DNA of 64,000 bases from Papio anubis (taxonomy: Eukaryota > Chordata > Mammalia > Primates > Cercopithecidae): contig NC_044984.1 in NCBI RefSeq assembly GCF_008728515.1, positions 90,443,181-90,507,180 of the forward strand. Direction: 5' to 3'. The position numbers were made by a program, and so were the translations under genes. Below the pieces are notes generated by a model, which was not told where the DNA came from, searched no databases, and saw only the letters and a list, made by a program, of their open reading frames with translations. Of this stretch, positions 1 to 11,865 are shown piece by piece. The first letter of the stretch is position 1; each line of letters opens with the position of its first letter.

Positions 1-71
1 CTCTGCTTATCATTTACACCATATTTACTGATATGCATCATTTAATTCAGTTAATAATTTGTAATATTTAC

Positions 72-140
72 CTCTGCAGTATAGGTTAATTTCACAGAAG
101 GAGTGTCCTGACAAGGAAGGACTGCTCTGCAGTGGATGGC
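72..140 (-). CDS. LTA4H: LTA4H coding exon 4 (residues 138-160)
   Basis: This is a 69-bp in-frame exon, AIHCRAVLPCQDTPSVK to YTAE, with acceptor CTTTTTCAG and donor GTAAATATT at 71-63. It is the last LTA4H exon in the window. Val at residue 144 replaces the Ile I recall in human. Confidence 0.94.
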
Positions 141-3100
141 CTGAAAAAGGGAGAAACAGGAAGAAATAGCTATTTATCTTTCTGATACGGCATTAAGAAA
201 TCATTAAAAATTGCAGCATTGTTCTTAGACATATTTTTTTAAAAATAAAAACAGGTCTCATTTCTTGGGAATTTTTTTTTTTTTTTTTTTTTGAGACAGA
301 GTTTCACTTTTGTTGCCCAGGCTGGAGTTCAATGGCGCAATCTTGGCTCACTGTAACCTCTGCCTCCCAGGTTCAAGCGATTCTCCTGCCTTAGCCTCCT
401 GAGTAGTTGGGATTACAGGCATGTACCACCATGCCCAGCTAATTTTGTATTTTGAGTAGAGATGGGGTTTCTCCGTGTTGGTCAGGCTGGTCTTGAACTC
501 CCAACCTCAGGTGATCTGCCTACCTCGGCCTCCCAAAGTGCAGGGATTACAGGCGTGAGCCACCGCGCCTGGCCTCTTGGGATCTTTTAAAGTCCAAAAA
601 TAGATTCTTGGACTTTTGAAAATCAGATTTTCCACTTTAATCTATGGTTAATCCTCACATTTCAGTTGAAGCATGGAGAAACTGTTAAGCAGTGTTTCCT
701 ACTCTATCTTCTGGGCGACAACAGTGCCCAGTGAGAAGCTTTTAGAAACCTGAGAAAAAAGGGCTCTGTAGCAAAACAGAGCTGAGAAATGTGGCATACT
801 GCACCGCTGTCTTGCAGAGCTACAAGAACATTAGCCTCCTAAAGGCTCTGAACAGACCTACAATAAAGAAACCTGTTTGATTTCTTACACTTATTTTAAC
901 ACAAAACCCATTTCTCTCTGGTTTAACAGCTAATGGGATGCCAGTGTTCTAATAAACACAGCCTGAGAAATGTTGCTGTAGTCTTGACACTTCAATCTTG
1001 CAGTAAGTACAAACAAAGAAGCAAAGAAAGGAGAAAGAACAGTCTCTCTCAATACCATCTAGACATCTTCATTCATATCATATGCAAAGTGTTTCTCTAC
1101 TGCCACACCAATCGTTATTAACATTGGTTCCATCCAGTATGACCAGAGGCCGGGTGCCGTGGCTCACTCCTGCAATCCCAGCACTTTGGGAGGCTCAGAT
1201 GATTGCTTGAGCTCTAGAGTTTGAGACCAGCCTGGGCAACATAGTGAGACCCTACCTCTACACAAAAAAAATTAGCTGGGCATGGTGGTGCACACCTGTA
1301 GTCCCAGCTACTCAGGAGGCTGAGGTAAAAGGATCGCTTGAGCCCAGGAGTTCTGGGCTGCAGTGACCCGAATTCACACCATTGCACTACAGCCCGGGCA
1401 ACACAGCAAGACCCTGTCTCAAAAGTAAATAAAAAAAAAAAAAAAAAAAAAAGAGCACCTACAATCTTATAACCAGTCTGTGTACAAATAAGTCTGTCTA
1501 CTGCTGGTGAGCAATGGAATGGAAACCCAGCCTCATTGAGATAGTCTACTAACTCAAAGGAATTCTGATATTAACACCATTCTCTGAAGCTATTACAAAT
1601 CCTAAACATACTTCATTCTACCACAAGCTTTCTTAAAACCCCCAAACTCCAGGTCTTTTCATTTTAGTTCCAGAAAGTTCTCCAAAGATATAGGCTCCCA
1701 AATGACCTCTAGATGGATTAAATAGGACTAGCAAAGCCACCTGGTTCTCTCTCCCAAAATAGAGTTCCAAGATCATGCCTCGAGAGTTCCTTGATGGTTT
1801 CTAGTTAGGTGACATGGCAATACCAAAGGGGTTTTTAAATGCATTTCACTGGATAAGGCCAAACCCAGGCAAATATGCATACAGAACAACCATAAAACAA
1901 AATCATGTCCACATGTTTTCTATCAGCTGCAATAATTTATTAATTTAGCTGAAATCTGTTTCCCGTATTCCCAACATTGCTGCCAGTAAGAAATGGAATA
2001 ATATATTCAAAATTAACATTTTCGTGACTCACAAATCTTGCATTTCTTGCCAACTTTGGTTAATAGACATTCTATTAAGCAATACTGCCTGAAAATCAGA
2101 TATTCATGAGATAGAGATTGTGCAATTTGTACACTCTTACGTATAACATTTCATCTCTTCTAGATTATTAAACTGAGGGTTTCTTAGATTAAAAAGATGT
2201 TTCAAGTGGCCATAGAAAGTAAATAGGTCTGATTCATATGCTAATTCCTTTTTTAAAAGGACTTGTATTGAAATTTGAACCTAACACACAGGAATATTGG
2301 GAGGGATGAAACATGTAAAGAATCTAGCACAATGCCTGGAAATAGAGCAAATGCTTAATGAAGTCAGTTCTCTTAATTGTACATTATTTAATTGCTATGA
2401 AAAGTAGGTATTTTTTCTTTCAGAAGACAGTTTGAAAAGCATTATCCTTGTGACAGGTTATCTCTAATCGTATGGCTCTTTACCTTTAGTTTTAAAATGG
2501 AAAACAGAGGTACAGTTAATATATTGATATATATGTTTGTAAATGTAAGAAAAATATGGAAAAGTTACATTCCAAACTCAGTGGTGGTTACCTCTGGGCA
2601 ATGGTGTCTGGAAAAGGTTTGGAAATTAAATCTTTCACTTCCCATTTCTTTACTATTAGCATTTTTCATAACCAGTACATATTATTTATTAATTTTTCCT
2701 TTCATTTTATGACTATTTACTGAGTACCTACTCTCTGCCAAGTTCTAAGTCAGGCCTAGAAAGTCCAATCTAGGTGGACATATTTCCAAACTGAAAGAAG
2801 CTTCTTATTTAAAGTAATGCATGAGTGTATTAATAGTGAAAGATAAAATGAAAATAGGGCCGGGCGCTGCGGCTCGCTTCAATCCCAGTGACTCCTTTGG
2901 GAGGCCGAGACGCATGGATCACGAGGTCAGGAGATCGAGACTATCCTGGCTAACACGTGTGAAACCCCGCCTCTACTAAAAAATACAAACTAGCCGGGCG
3001 AAGTGGGCGCCTCTGTAGTCCCAGCTACCGGGAGGCTGAGGCAGGAGGAATGGCGAAACCCAGGGCGGAGCTTGCAGTGAGCTGAGATCCGCCACTGCAC

Positions 3101-6100
3101 TCCAGCCCGGCGACAGAACCAGACCCGCCTCAAAAAAAAAAAAATGAAAATAAATAATTTATCTTATATGTTTTTATAGATCAATTAATATATTATATTA
3201 GGTAAAACCCACATAATCCATAAAACCACTGTTCATTTTGCTTCATTCAACCGTATGTGCTGGGAGTTTTCTGCATCAGAAATCATTCTGGAATCCTTTT
3301 TACCTGGCACTGACTAAAGAGATATGGGTGTTCCTTCCCAGAAGTCTGTTCAGGAGTGAGCCACTGGAGAGCAGAAGATTTTGGAGAGGTCTCAAAAGAA
3401 ATTTCTATAACGATTTCTTGATTTCTGTATGAAACAAATAAATATATTAGTAGAGTATGATTCTACCTAGTGAAAATTTAAACTCGTAATACACACACTG
3501 AGTAATATAAATAACATAGTATGCATTCTCATCACTGATTGACAGTAAGCTCTAGGAATGCCGTATCCTCAGTGGGTAAGTCTCCTCTCAGTTTTCCTAC
3601 CTAATTGCCAGCCTGTGGGTCCTTTTACCTCTCCCAGGCTAACTGCTAGCGAAGGCGTAATGGCAACTAACAGTGGTTGAGTACCCCATTGTGTGTCACG
3701 TACTTTGCATCTGTGATACCATTTAATCTTTTATTAGAGTGGAAAAGTGAAAGAAATCATTTTGGAGCTTCAACTACCACAGCAGCAGGTGCCACAGCAT
3801 GACACAGAGCAGTGCTGGTCTGCAAACTGTTACTGGCCCAGGACAAGACAAGACCAGAAGTTGGGAGTCAGCATTGCAAAACTTTTAGAGTCATTTTTAT
3901 GTCTGTTGAATCTAATAATAAAAAATGTGTGCTTGTATTTCATCTCTTCTTCCTCATATTTCATTTTTATTGCACTTTATAAAAGTATCAGTCTATGACA
4001 GATTGAAGAGGATAAAAATTGGTCCTTTACCCCAGAGAGTTTGAGAAGCACTGATAATAAGGGAACAGCAGAGCTTTAAGACCAGCGTGTTCGAATCCCG
4101 ACTCTATCACTTACTGGTACCGTAAATTTGGAGAAATTACTTGACCTCCCTATGCCACAGTTTCCTTGTAGAATGGGGTGAATACCATCTACCTCACAAG
4201 TTAGACTTAAGCGTTTCCCTTCTCTTAAAGGGAAAGAGAAAGCATGAAAACACTGGCCACTGAACAACTGGGGTAGATCACCCTTGTTCTAGGCCAATAA
4301 TTTCCACCATTTTTCCCCTCCCCAGTATATCAAGAGGTGACATATACTCCCAATATGACAATTCTGGTTGCCACTTTCTTGAATAAGTTATTTATCTAAG
4401 GTTCCCTTTCCTCATCTTTAAGTGTAGATTATACCAGCAGGGTTACTGTAAGGATTAGATACAAGAATGCATTTAAAGCACTTATCCCAAGATTGCTGCA
4501 CTGTAACAGTTCTATCTTTGGCATTATCATTGTCCCGGTAATAAATGCAGCTGGCCTCTGGGGCAAGGGCAAGGAATGTGTAGCTTGTAAAAGCTGCCCA
4601 GGTTATCTTGAAATGCCTTCTTAGGATGGCATGCCCCCACCATACTCTAGATATTAGTAAAAAGATGAATCGTGTAAAAACTAACAGTTCCCCAAGTCCT
4701 TGTTGTATTATATACAAACAACATTTTTAGTATCTTAAGTATATATAATTTTAACTGCTGTATCAACTTTAATCTGAACAGAAGATGAGGAGAAGTAGTG
4801 TACCAATCGTTACATATTTACAAACTAAAATTTAAAAAGAAAAGATATTTTAATTAGTTAAAAATATTTTTCCCCATTATTTAGCTGTAAAAGAGAAAGA
4901 TCATAACATTCATACTTGCTCAAAGCGATAGGAAGAGAGATTTCCATTGGCGATCCCTTGTAACTTTGTCTTTCTCCAAGAGCATATTTGACTTCTTGTC
5001 CATTGATCACTACTTTTTCTATTATAAGGTCCTTTGTATCCAAAACCTAAAATTAATATTTTTAAATAGTAAGAAAATAGTTTCATTTACCAGAAAAAAC
5101 TTGTATTAGATATAGGTTACAACAACTAGTTGCTTGTGGAGAGTAAAATACAGAGTGAAATTAGAAGAAGTAAAGAGTTAAAAGCTAGTCTAGGTCTCAT
5201 TTTTTGAGACTCTAAGCATCCTGAAAATTTTTGGGTTCTAAGATTTGCATACATATTGTTAAGTAACCCTAGGACAGTCACACAAATTTTGGGCTTTAAG
5301 TAAAAGTCAAATCTAAATCAAAATATGTTTGCTTCTGACTCCTAAAATTTTCTCTATTATGAAAAACTTTACCTATAACTTAAGTTTCTTTCACTCTGGC
5401 TCCTCAATACATTACACAATATATTTCCTCCTAGAACTCGTGTAGGCCAACTCCCATGTACTTTCAAACTTCATGTTCGTTAAGCAAATCAGCAGACTGT
5501 ATATCACTATGGTTGTATATCTAGAAAAAGCCCAACCTGTTATGGCAACTCGGACCAAATGATTCTGCAGAGGATTGGGAGGCCATATCTACTTGCCAGG
5601 GCCAATTAAGGACAACTGCTTTGGGCATGAAGGAGTGGCAACAAGTGTCAGAGTATTTTCTATCCACAAAATCCTGAGCCCTAGAAATCATACTCTTTAA
5701 TTATCTCTCAACTAATCTCTTGTCCTAGAATCTTGAACCTTCCTATATCACAAGACTGTTTCCTAACAACATAAACAAAATTCTGCTTGATGGATCTACC
5801 CACTAACTATTCTAGTTTTCCTCCTTCCTTCCTTAAACTCCAAGGGAGTTTATGACTGCTATGACTGCTACTTCTACCTCCTCATCCATCATCCTCCCTT
5901 TCCCCTTCTTCCATCGGGCTTCCAGCTCCTTTGCTATTGAAAGAGCAGCCCCTACCCTGATCAACAAAGTCTTTTCTGTCCAATAACCTTGACCTCTATC
6001 TACTTACAGCCCTTACGGACATGTCATCTGGTTAAAACCCCTTCCTTCTCTTCTTTGCCTTGTCTAATGTTTTCCTTTCCCCTCCTTTATTCCAACTCAA

Positions 6101-9100
6101 AAATATGGATATGTCCCAGTGTTCCAGCCCTGGTCCTTTGATTTTCTTGCCATATCCTTCACTCCCTAGCTCTTACTCATGCTCACATCTTCAACTAGTA
6201 TCTCTGTGAAGATGCTTGCCATTCTAGTTCCACAGTTGTATTCCCTCCCCAGGACCTCAGTCTAATTGTCTGCTCAACATTTCCATGGGACATAGCACCA
6301 CACATTGAATAGGCTTCTAAAAATTCCAAAAATGACTTTTATACTCCCTGAATCAGGTTTCTCCCCAGATTTCTTGATTCTGTTCAAAGAACTCTTCCAG
6401 TTCCCTAAGGTTTGATCCCATTTCCCAATCCCACACAGCCACTTAAAAGTTGTTCTTTCACAATGTCTTCATACCTTTCCTTTCTTTCCACTACCAACAC
6501 AGGTCGGGCCCTGGACTGGTAGAACTGCTTTCTATCAGATCTCCCTACCTCTGGCATTATTTTTTTTCCTTTTCTGAAATCTGGCTTGGCTACATGTAAG
6601 GCTAAGAACCAGCCATTTCCCAGCTGCCCCGCTTTTATATTAGTTAACCATGTGTGATAAGCTCAGAAATCATCACAAGGACAATCACTAAACTTTATTC
6701 CCACCTCTCTGGAGTCAACAATTTTTGTTTAGGAAGAAATTTCCATCTTGGTTTGTTTTCCTTTTTTTCTTTTACTTTTTTTTAAGAGCAGCCAAATTTG
6801 TTATGAGAGTACCATCTTTTTCCCTCCTAATGGCCAATTATTTCAGGCTACTTTCTTTTGGGGGTACGTCATCTGTTATCCTTACTCTGAATTAGTAGAA
6901 GATATGGTTTATATCTTATTTAAAATAATACGGTTACTCCTTCATATTCTAGTACCTCTCTAGTCTCTTCACAGTCTAGTACCTAGTTCTGAATAGCTAT
7001 TCAGAATAGCTAACTTGTTTTAAAAACTTGATTTGAGTATCTTGTGTTTATAACAACACATGCTCATATAGATGAATTAACTGGGTCATTTCCCAGTGGA
7101 ACATATCCTGTTTTCTATATTGCCTATATTTTCCAAATCTGTTTAGAATCATGAACAGTTTCATGGTGACAACTATTTTTTGTGAAACCTTTTGATATCC
7201 CCTGTGTTTGTTACAGCAGTTGGCCCTACCCTTTCCTATAATATTTACTGTACTGCATTATAATGGTTTCTTTTTCCATTAGACTAAGGGTTCTAAAACA
7301 GAGAATGTTACTTAAGTCTGTATTCCCAGGGTTTAGCACTCTGCCCCAAAAACACTAGGTGTCAATTAATGCATGAAGCAGGTCCTAGACCAAGAGAAAA
7401 CAAAAACTGCAATGTTTAAGCTGTATATCTCAAGTCCTAAGCCTCAACTATCATTTGCAAACTACTTTTTAAAATTCCCCTTCTTTCAGTGATGTTATTT
7501 TTAAAAAATAACAAAAACTGTAATAAGAAAGAAAAAGAAAACTGGATCGTTGACAAGTTGGATTTAGTACTTTTTAAGAAACGTGGTAAGCATCAACAGC
7601 TTTACTAATGATAGGATATAATTTATTATGTTTCACAGTATCCTCTTTGAACAGTACCTCTATCCCCTCAAAAAACAGTTGTACTTCTCAGTAGCTGGTC
7701 AGTTGCCATGGAATAGATATCTGATTCCTTTTTTGCACAGGCCGGTAGGAAGCTCCATGTCAACCTTGTGGCCCACTTCTTTTAAAGTACAGAGGGCTTT
7801 ATGCCATGGATTTTGTTTCTCCTATCCTTATTCTCTCTTCCTCCGAATTATTTAATTATTTTTAACCTTTTTTTTTTTTTTTAGACAGAGTCTCGCTTAG
7901 TCGCCTAGGCTGGAGTGCAGTGGCGCGATCTCGGCTCACTGCAAGCTCCGCCTCCCGGGTTCACGCCATTCTCCTGCCTCAGCCTCCCGAGTAGCTGGGA
8001 CTACAGGCGCCCGCCGCCTCGCCTGGCTAATTTTTTGCATTTTTAGTAGAGACGGGGTTTCACCGTGTTAGCCAGGATGGTCTCGATCTCCTGACCTCGT
8101 GATCCACCCGCCTCGGCCTCCCAAAGTGCTGGGACTACAGGCGTGAGCCACCGCGCCCAGCCAATTATTTTTAATCTTATACTATATATGTTGCTTCAAG
8201 CAGTCTCAATCCTTTCTAGAACAAAGGAGAGTTTTTTTTAAAAAAAGCTTTATGCCTCATTATGATGTCTGTATTTACATTTTCTACCTGCTATGTGCAA
8301 GGATATGATGGAAAAGAAAAAAAAGCATAGGTTTATGTGTGAAACACAAAACTAAAACTAAAAACCCACCTTGATTTGATTCCCAGTTGAGCCATTTACT
8401 TAGTGAAGACAAGATGGTTTGCAGTCATAAATACCTATTGTTAACTGCTGGCTTCTGCCTTGGCCATGGCACTAAAACCTCGAGCCACTAACCAAAAGAA
8501 TACGTAAACATTTCTGAAAGTTTCAGTGAAAAGAAAAAAAATGTTTGAAAGTTATCATAAATTTGGAGGATCAAACTTCAGTGTAAGTAAAACAAAACTT
8601 GAAAAGAATTTTAGAAAGCTGAGAATTTGTCCAATTAAAGCTCCTTCAGCATTCCTCAACATCACAGACTCCAAGAATGGAGACGAAGAGAAGACATGAT
8701 GCCTCTCCTGACTCAGCACTGGCACTGGGTCTTCCCATCTCACCTCTGAAATTCAGCTGGCACTATTACCAATGTAGCCCATGTTAGGCTTAGGCACTGT
8801 TTTCTAATCTGTTTTCTAATTGAAATCATCCATTAATCAACCTTTTGAATGTCCTCTACATGCCAGACATACACTATACTAGTTGAGATACAAAGAGTTA
8901 TGAAACACAGTCTCTACATTCAAGAGTCCACAATCTAGTCGAGGAAAGAAACAAGTTAACTTTAAATAAATATTAATTAACTAATGAATAAGGTTAAGCT
9001 CCTGGTCTAAGGCTTTTGTCATAAATAAGCAATTATAAACAGATGTCACTTTGTACTACAAATTGCCTTCCTTGTATAACATCTAACATTATTATAATTC

Positions 9101-11865
9101 CAGGCTGTAATTTGCTAAACAGACATGCCAACCAGAAATCACAATTTTAAAATCTTACTTTTCTCTAGATTTGGGGAATGTGAAAACAATGAGCAGATTT
9201 TTAGATTCGGACATTCTTCTCAAAATTTAAACATCCTGACTCTTGTTTACTTATAGAATAGAGGTAAAGTTTTTATTTTACAAAAGTGATGAGAACACAT
9301 GGACACACGTGGGGAACACACACGGGGGCCTACTGGAGGGTGGAGGGTAGGAGAAGGGAGAGGATCAGGAAAATAACTAATGGGTACTAGGCTTAATACC
9401 TGGGTGACGAAATAATCTGTACAACAAACCCCCATGACACAAGTTTACCTATATAACAAACCTGCACATGTACACCTGAACTTCAAATAATTTTTTTTAA
9501 GTTTTTATTTTACAAAACAGAGGTAAGTGTGAGGTCATATTAAGCAGCAAAAAGCTATAAAATTTTTCATTTTTTTCAGCATAGTTTATAATTTAATTTT
9601 TTAAAATAAAGGTGAAGAGCAAGAATTTTCCAGTCGACTGAGAGCTCTGAGTGGGTTTGGGGCTTAGTCAAGGTTTTATTATATCTTAAACTAACTGGAA
9701 TATTTCTTCTGAAATATATGTTGCAGCTAAAGATTCAAGGAAGAATTTGCTGTCCATATATTAGAAAAACCTCTTTAAATTTCTTCCACTAGCAACCTCG
9801 GTTTTGGTTTGGAATCATTCACATCTGAACACAAGTTTCCTGAATTGCTTAACTTTTAAATCTCTAGTACTTTCGAGTGTAGGACATATAAACACATGTT
9901 CGAATATGGCAGTCCCATAGTGCGGTTTTTCTTCTTTTTATTATCATACTTTAAGTTCTGGGGTACACATGCAGAATGTGCAGGTTTGTTACATAAGTAT
10001 ACACATGCCATGGTGGTTTGCTGCGTCCATCAACCTGTCATCTACATTAGGTATTTTTCTTAAAGCTATCCCTCCCCTAGGCCCCTGCCCCCGACAAGCC
10101 CTGGTGTGTGATGTTCCCCTCCCTGAGTCCGTGTGTTCTCATTGTTCAACTCCCGCTTATGAGTGAGAACATGCGGTGTTTAGTTTTGAAACTGCAATGA
10201 AATAGGACTTCAGCCCTGCCCAGGCAAAGTTGCTACTACAATTAAAGATAGCATGGTACTTCAAGAAGACCAAAGTGCGATCTACAAGGAAATAGATGCC
10301 TCCTTGCTTATCTTTCTTTCTTATAGTACTTCTGGTGATTACGTATCAGTACATAGAGGAATCGACCTATTTTTCAAATCAATCAGTTTAGCAAAATGTT
10401 GAAGGCCAAAGAGTAAGAAAGTTAAGTACTTATTAGTTCATATTAATGAAATCAAAATGCAGATCTTTCCTACACAAGTAGGAAAAAGAGGCCTGAAACC
10501 CACCAATTCTTATCTGCCCGATCTGATCTGATTGCTTACTGATATGCTTTAGTAGATTTCACCATGCTATACTGTGTAAAATACACGTGTAGCATCCCGC
10601 CCTGGTGAAGAAGCCGAATTTGGCTGTCTTTTCCTGACCCTCTTATTTCTAAAATGCTCTTCTGTGAAATTCTTCCGGTGAAAGGTACAAACCAAATACT
10701 ATCGGGCAATTTGAGCAAGAACATTAAATATAGGTTATATGATACAGATAAAATCACTGAATAATATTCCATGAATCTACAACCTTTCTTCATTCCAATG
10801 GTTACAGAGTTTGTAGAAGTATGTGTTTTCTAAGTGAAATAACTACTTGGCTCCTTGGAACCAACTATTAATAAAGCGTATTGAATCATCCTTAGAAAAC
10901 TTGAATGTCCCACCCGTCCTTAAATTACTAGAAGATAAGAAAGTTGATAAGATTAAAAAGTAGAAAGGACCCTGAAGAGAGCTGCGCCTAGAGTTAGCAA
11001 GACGGGACTGTTAGTTTCAAAGTAGCGGGGAGAGAAGAGGCCTGCCTGGCCGGGGCTGGGAATCCTAAGGGGCTTGAGAACGACTAGCAGGGAGATCCAG
11101 GGAACTGGGAGAGAGACGGATGGGTGGTGCCCTGCAGACCTGTGGATCGAAATAAGGGTTCCTGGGAGGCAACTGTGGGATCAGGGATCGACAGGACATG
11201 GGATCTGAGACTTGGGTGAGATTGTTGACTGAGGAAGGTGCGCTGGGGGCTGGGAAAAGTCTGGGGCCCGAGGAAGGGGGTTCTGGGCCGCAGGCCGAGG
11301 CAATGGGGAGGCCATGGGGTAATTAAGAGCCGGGAACTAAAATTATGGGGGCTATTGCAAAGATGACACCTAGGGCTGGGTGAGTTGAGAGGTGTGGACG
11401 AGGCGCGGGATGTGCCCAGGGACCTCGGAGAGAGGATCGGGCCGTGGGGCGGAGGAGACAGACGTGTAAGTGCGGGGTGAAGGAAGGGATGCAGAGGCTA
11501 AGTGGGGTTGAGAGGGGGTGCTGTGGCAGATCTGGGGGGGCCGAACAGAAGTGCACAACGTGAGTTGGATGGGGGCTACAGAAGAGCAGACGGGGACGTG
11601 GGGCTAGGCAGGGGCCGCGGCGGGCTGAGCCGCAGATCCGCAAGGACTAGGGGCGTGGGGCGGGGAGCCCGGGAGAGGCGGGCACTGGGCAGGCGCCCCA
11701 CTGTACCAGGCTGCGCAGATTGTCCTCCTGAGACTGGACCGTGAGAGCGGCAGTCCCGGTCAGCGTCCGGCGAGTAAAGTCGACGCTGCAGCGCAGGTGC
11801 AGGTGCTTGGTCCGGCAGACGGAAGCCGGAGAGGCCAACGAACAGGTATCCACTACCTCGGGCAT
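72..11865 (-). CDS. LTA4H: Leukotriene A4 hydrolase, 5' part of gene (exons 1-4, residues 1-160)
   Basis: LTA4H is a cytosolic bifunctional zinc enzyme of the M1 aminopeptidase family. It hydrolyses leukotriene A4 to the neutrophil attractant LTB4, and as an aminopeptidase it trims peptides such as Pro-Gly-Pro. Four minus-strand coding exons (159, 131, 121 and 69 bp) join in frame through canonical GT/AG sites and give 160 residues starting MPEVVDTCSLASPAS. This is most of the N-terminal beta-sheet domain; the family length is about 611 residues. The zinc site (HEXXH plus a downstream Glu) and the C-terminal helical domain are encoded off the left edge. Relative to the human protein as I remember it I see I4V, T61I and I144V, all conservative or surface-type changes. 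Introns 1, 2 and 3 are 5047-11706, 3425-4915 and 141-3303; intron 4 starts at 71. No frameshift or stop is seen. Confidence 0.96.
275..574 (-). mobile_element. Alu (LTA4H intron 3)
   Basis: Full-length minus Alu with poly(T) at the left; TCTTGGGA repeats at both edges as target duplication. Confidence 0.95.
575..2857. other. LTA4H intron 3, non-repeat parts
   Basis: Apart from the Alu at 1148-1452, this AT-rich intronic DNA shows no exon, RNA gene or repeat that I recognise. Confidence 0.6.
1148..1452 (+). mobile_element. AluJ/S (LTA4H intron 3)
   Basis: Full-length, diverged (GGCCGGGTGCCGTGGC; TTGAGCCCAGGAGTTC), long A tail. Confidence 0.95.
2858..3144 (+). mobile_element. AluY/AluYR with many small indels (intron 3)
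   Basis: A young-type Alu flanked by an AAATGAAAATA target duplication. It has AluYR-like traits (ACTAGCCGGGCGA; GAGATCCGCCACTGC) but also scattered single-base insertions and deletions, such as CACGTGTGAAA for CACGGTGAAA and CTACCGGGAGG for CTACTCGGGAGG. Confidence 0.9.
3304..3424 (-). CDS. LTA4H: LTA4H coding exon 3 (residues 97-137)
   Basis: The acceptor is ...CATACAG. The first base completes the Lys codon left by exon 2, then comes NQEIVIEISFETSPKSS ... EHPYLFSQCQ, 121 bp in all, with donor GTAAAA. The terminal SQCQ together with the next exon's A forms the conserved Q-C-Q-A stretch lining the M1-family substrate pocket (family knowledge). The residues match the human protein as I remember it. 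Confidence 0.95.
3811..4053 (+). repeat. hAT-type DNA transposon remnant in LTA4H intron 2
   Basis: The left end CAGTGCTGGTCTGCAAAC and right end GTTTGAGAAGCACTG are imperfect inverted copies of a CAGTGCT...CAAAC terminus. About 243 bp. Host duplication not matched. Confidence 0.6.
4071..4500 (+). repeat. MIR fragments (LTA4H intron 2)
   Basis: The first part at 4071-4215 is TTCGAATCCCGACTCTATCAC and the CCACAGTTTCCTTGTAGAATG core. A second decayed part is at about 4370-4500. Confidence 0.7.
4501..4915. other. LTA4H intron 2, left part
   Basis: Single-copy AT-rich sequence up to the exon 2 donor; nothing recognised. Confidence 0.6.
4916..5046 (-). CDS. LTA4H: LTA4H coding exon 2 (residues 54-97)
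   Basis: The acceptor ATTTTAG precedes GTTTTGGATACAAAG (VLDTK). The exon reads through EKVVINGQEVKYALGERQ and ends in a split Lys codon (AA) before the donor GTATGA. It is 131 bp and ends in phase 2. The residue after DTKDL is Ile here, where I recall Thr in human. Confidence 0.95.
5800..6560 (-). repeat. Ancient interspersed repeat, antisense copy (LTA4H intron 1)
   Basis: C/T-rich DNA containing the reverse-complement order of the 19.3-20.2 kb copy (GACCTCAGTCTAATTGTCTG, CTCAACATTTCCATGGGAC). Strongly decayed. Confidence 0.35.
7868..8162 (-). mobile_element. AluY (LTA4H intron 1)
   Basis: Full-length; AATTATTTTTAA target duplication on both sides. Confidence 0.95.
9286..9498 (+). mobile_element. 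5'-truncated L1 3' end with 19-bp target duplication
   Basis: This is an L1 3' UTR fragment (GAACACATGGACACACGTGG ... CCTGCACATGTACACCTGAA). It is flanked by an exact 19-bp direct repeat AAGTTTTTATTTTACAAAA at 9267-9285 and 9499-9517. In LTA4H intron 1. Confidence 0.85.
9930..10185 (-). mobile_element. 5'-truncated L1 3' end, minus strand
   Basis: TTATCATACTTTAAGTTCTG ... TATGAGTGAGAACATGCGG, the antisense L1PA-type 3' end. In LTA4H intron 1. Target duplication not resolved. Confidence 0.85.
10980..11706. promoter_or_regulatory. GC-rich start of LTA4H intron 1 (CpG-island shore)
   Basis: This is G-rich, CpG-containing DNA directly downstream of exon 1. It includes a GC box (GGGGCGGGGAG) near 11655-11668, an Sp-factor type site. 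It carries no recognisable repeat. Long reading frames on both strands here are by-products of base composition. Confidence 0.5.
11707..11865 (-). CDS. LTA4H: LTA4H coding exon 1 (residues 1-53)
   Basis: The ATG is at 11865-11863 with G at -3, a moderate Kozak context. The reading frame runs through VDTCSLASPASVCRTK and ends ...QEDNLRSL. The donor GTACAG follows directly at 11706. Phase 0. The exon lies in CpG-rich DNA, as expected for a first exon in a promoter island. The 5' UTR continues to the right of 11865; its start cannot be fixed from sequence alone. Confidence 0.95.

Larger units (their letters stand above)
6561..10979. other. LTA4H intron 1, non-repeat parts
   Basis: Between the Alu at 7868-8162 and the two L1 fragments the sequence is AT-rich and single-copy. 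It has no exon-like frame with family resemblance. Confidence 0.6.

Noticed and set aside
4071..4215. tRNA-like B-box phrase TTCGAATCCCGAC
   Set aside because: It belongs to a MIR element; no cloverleaf can be built.
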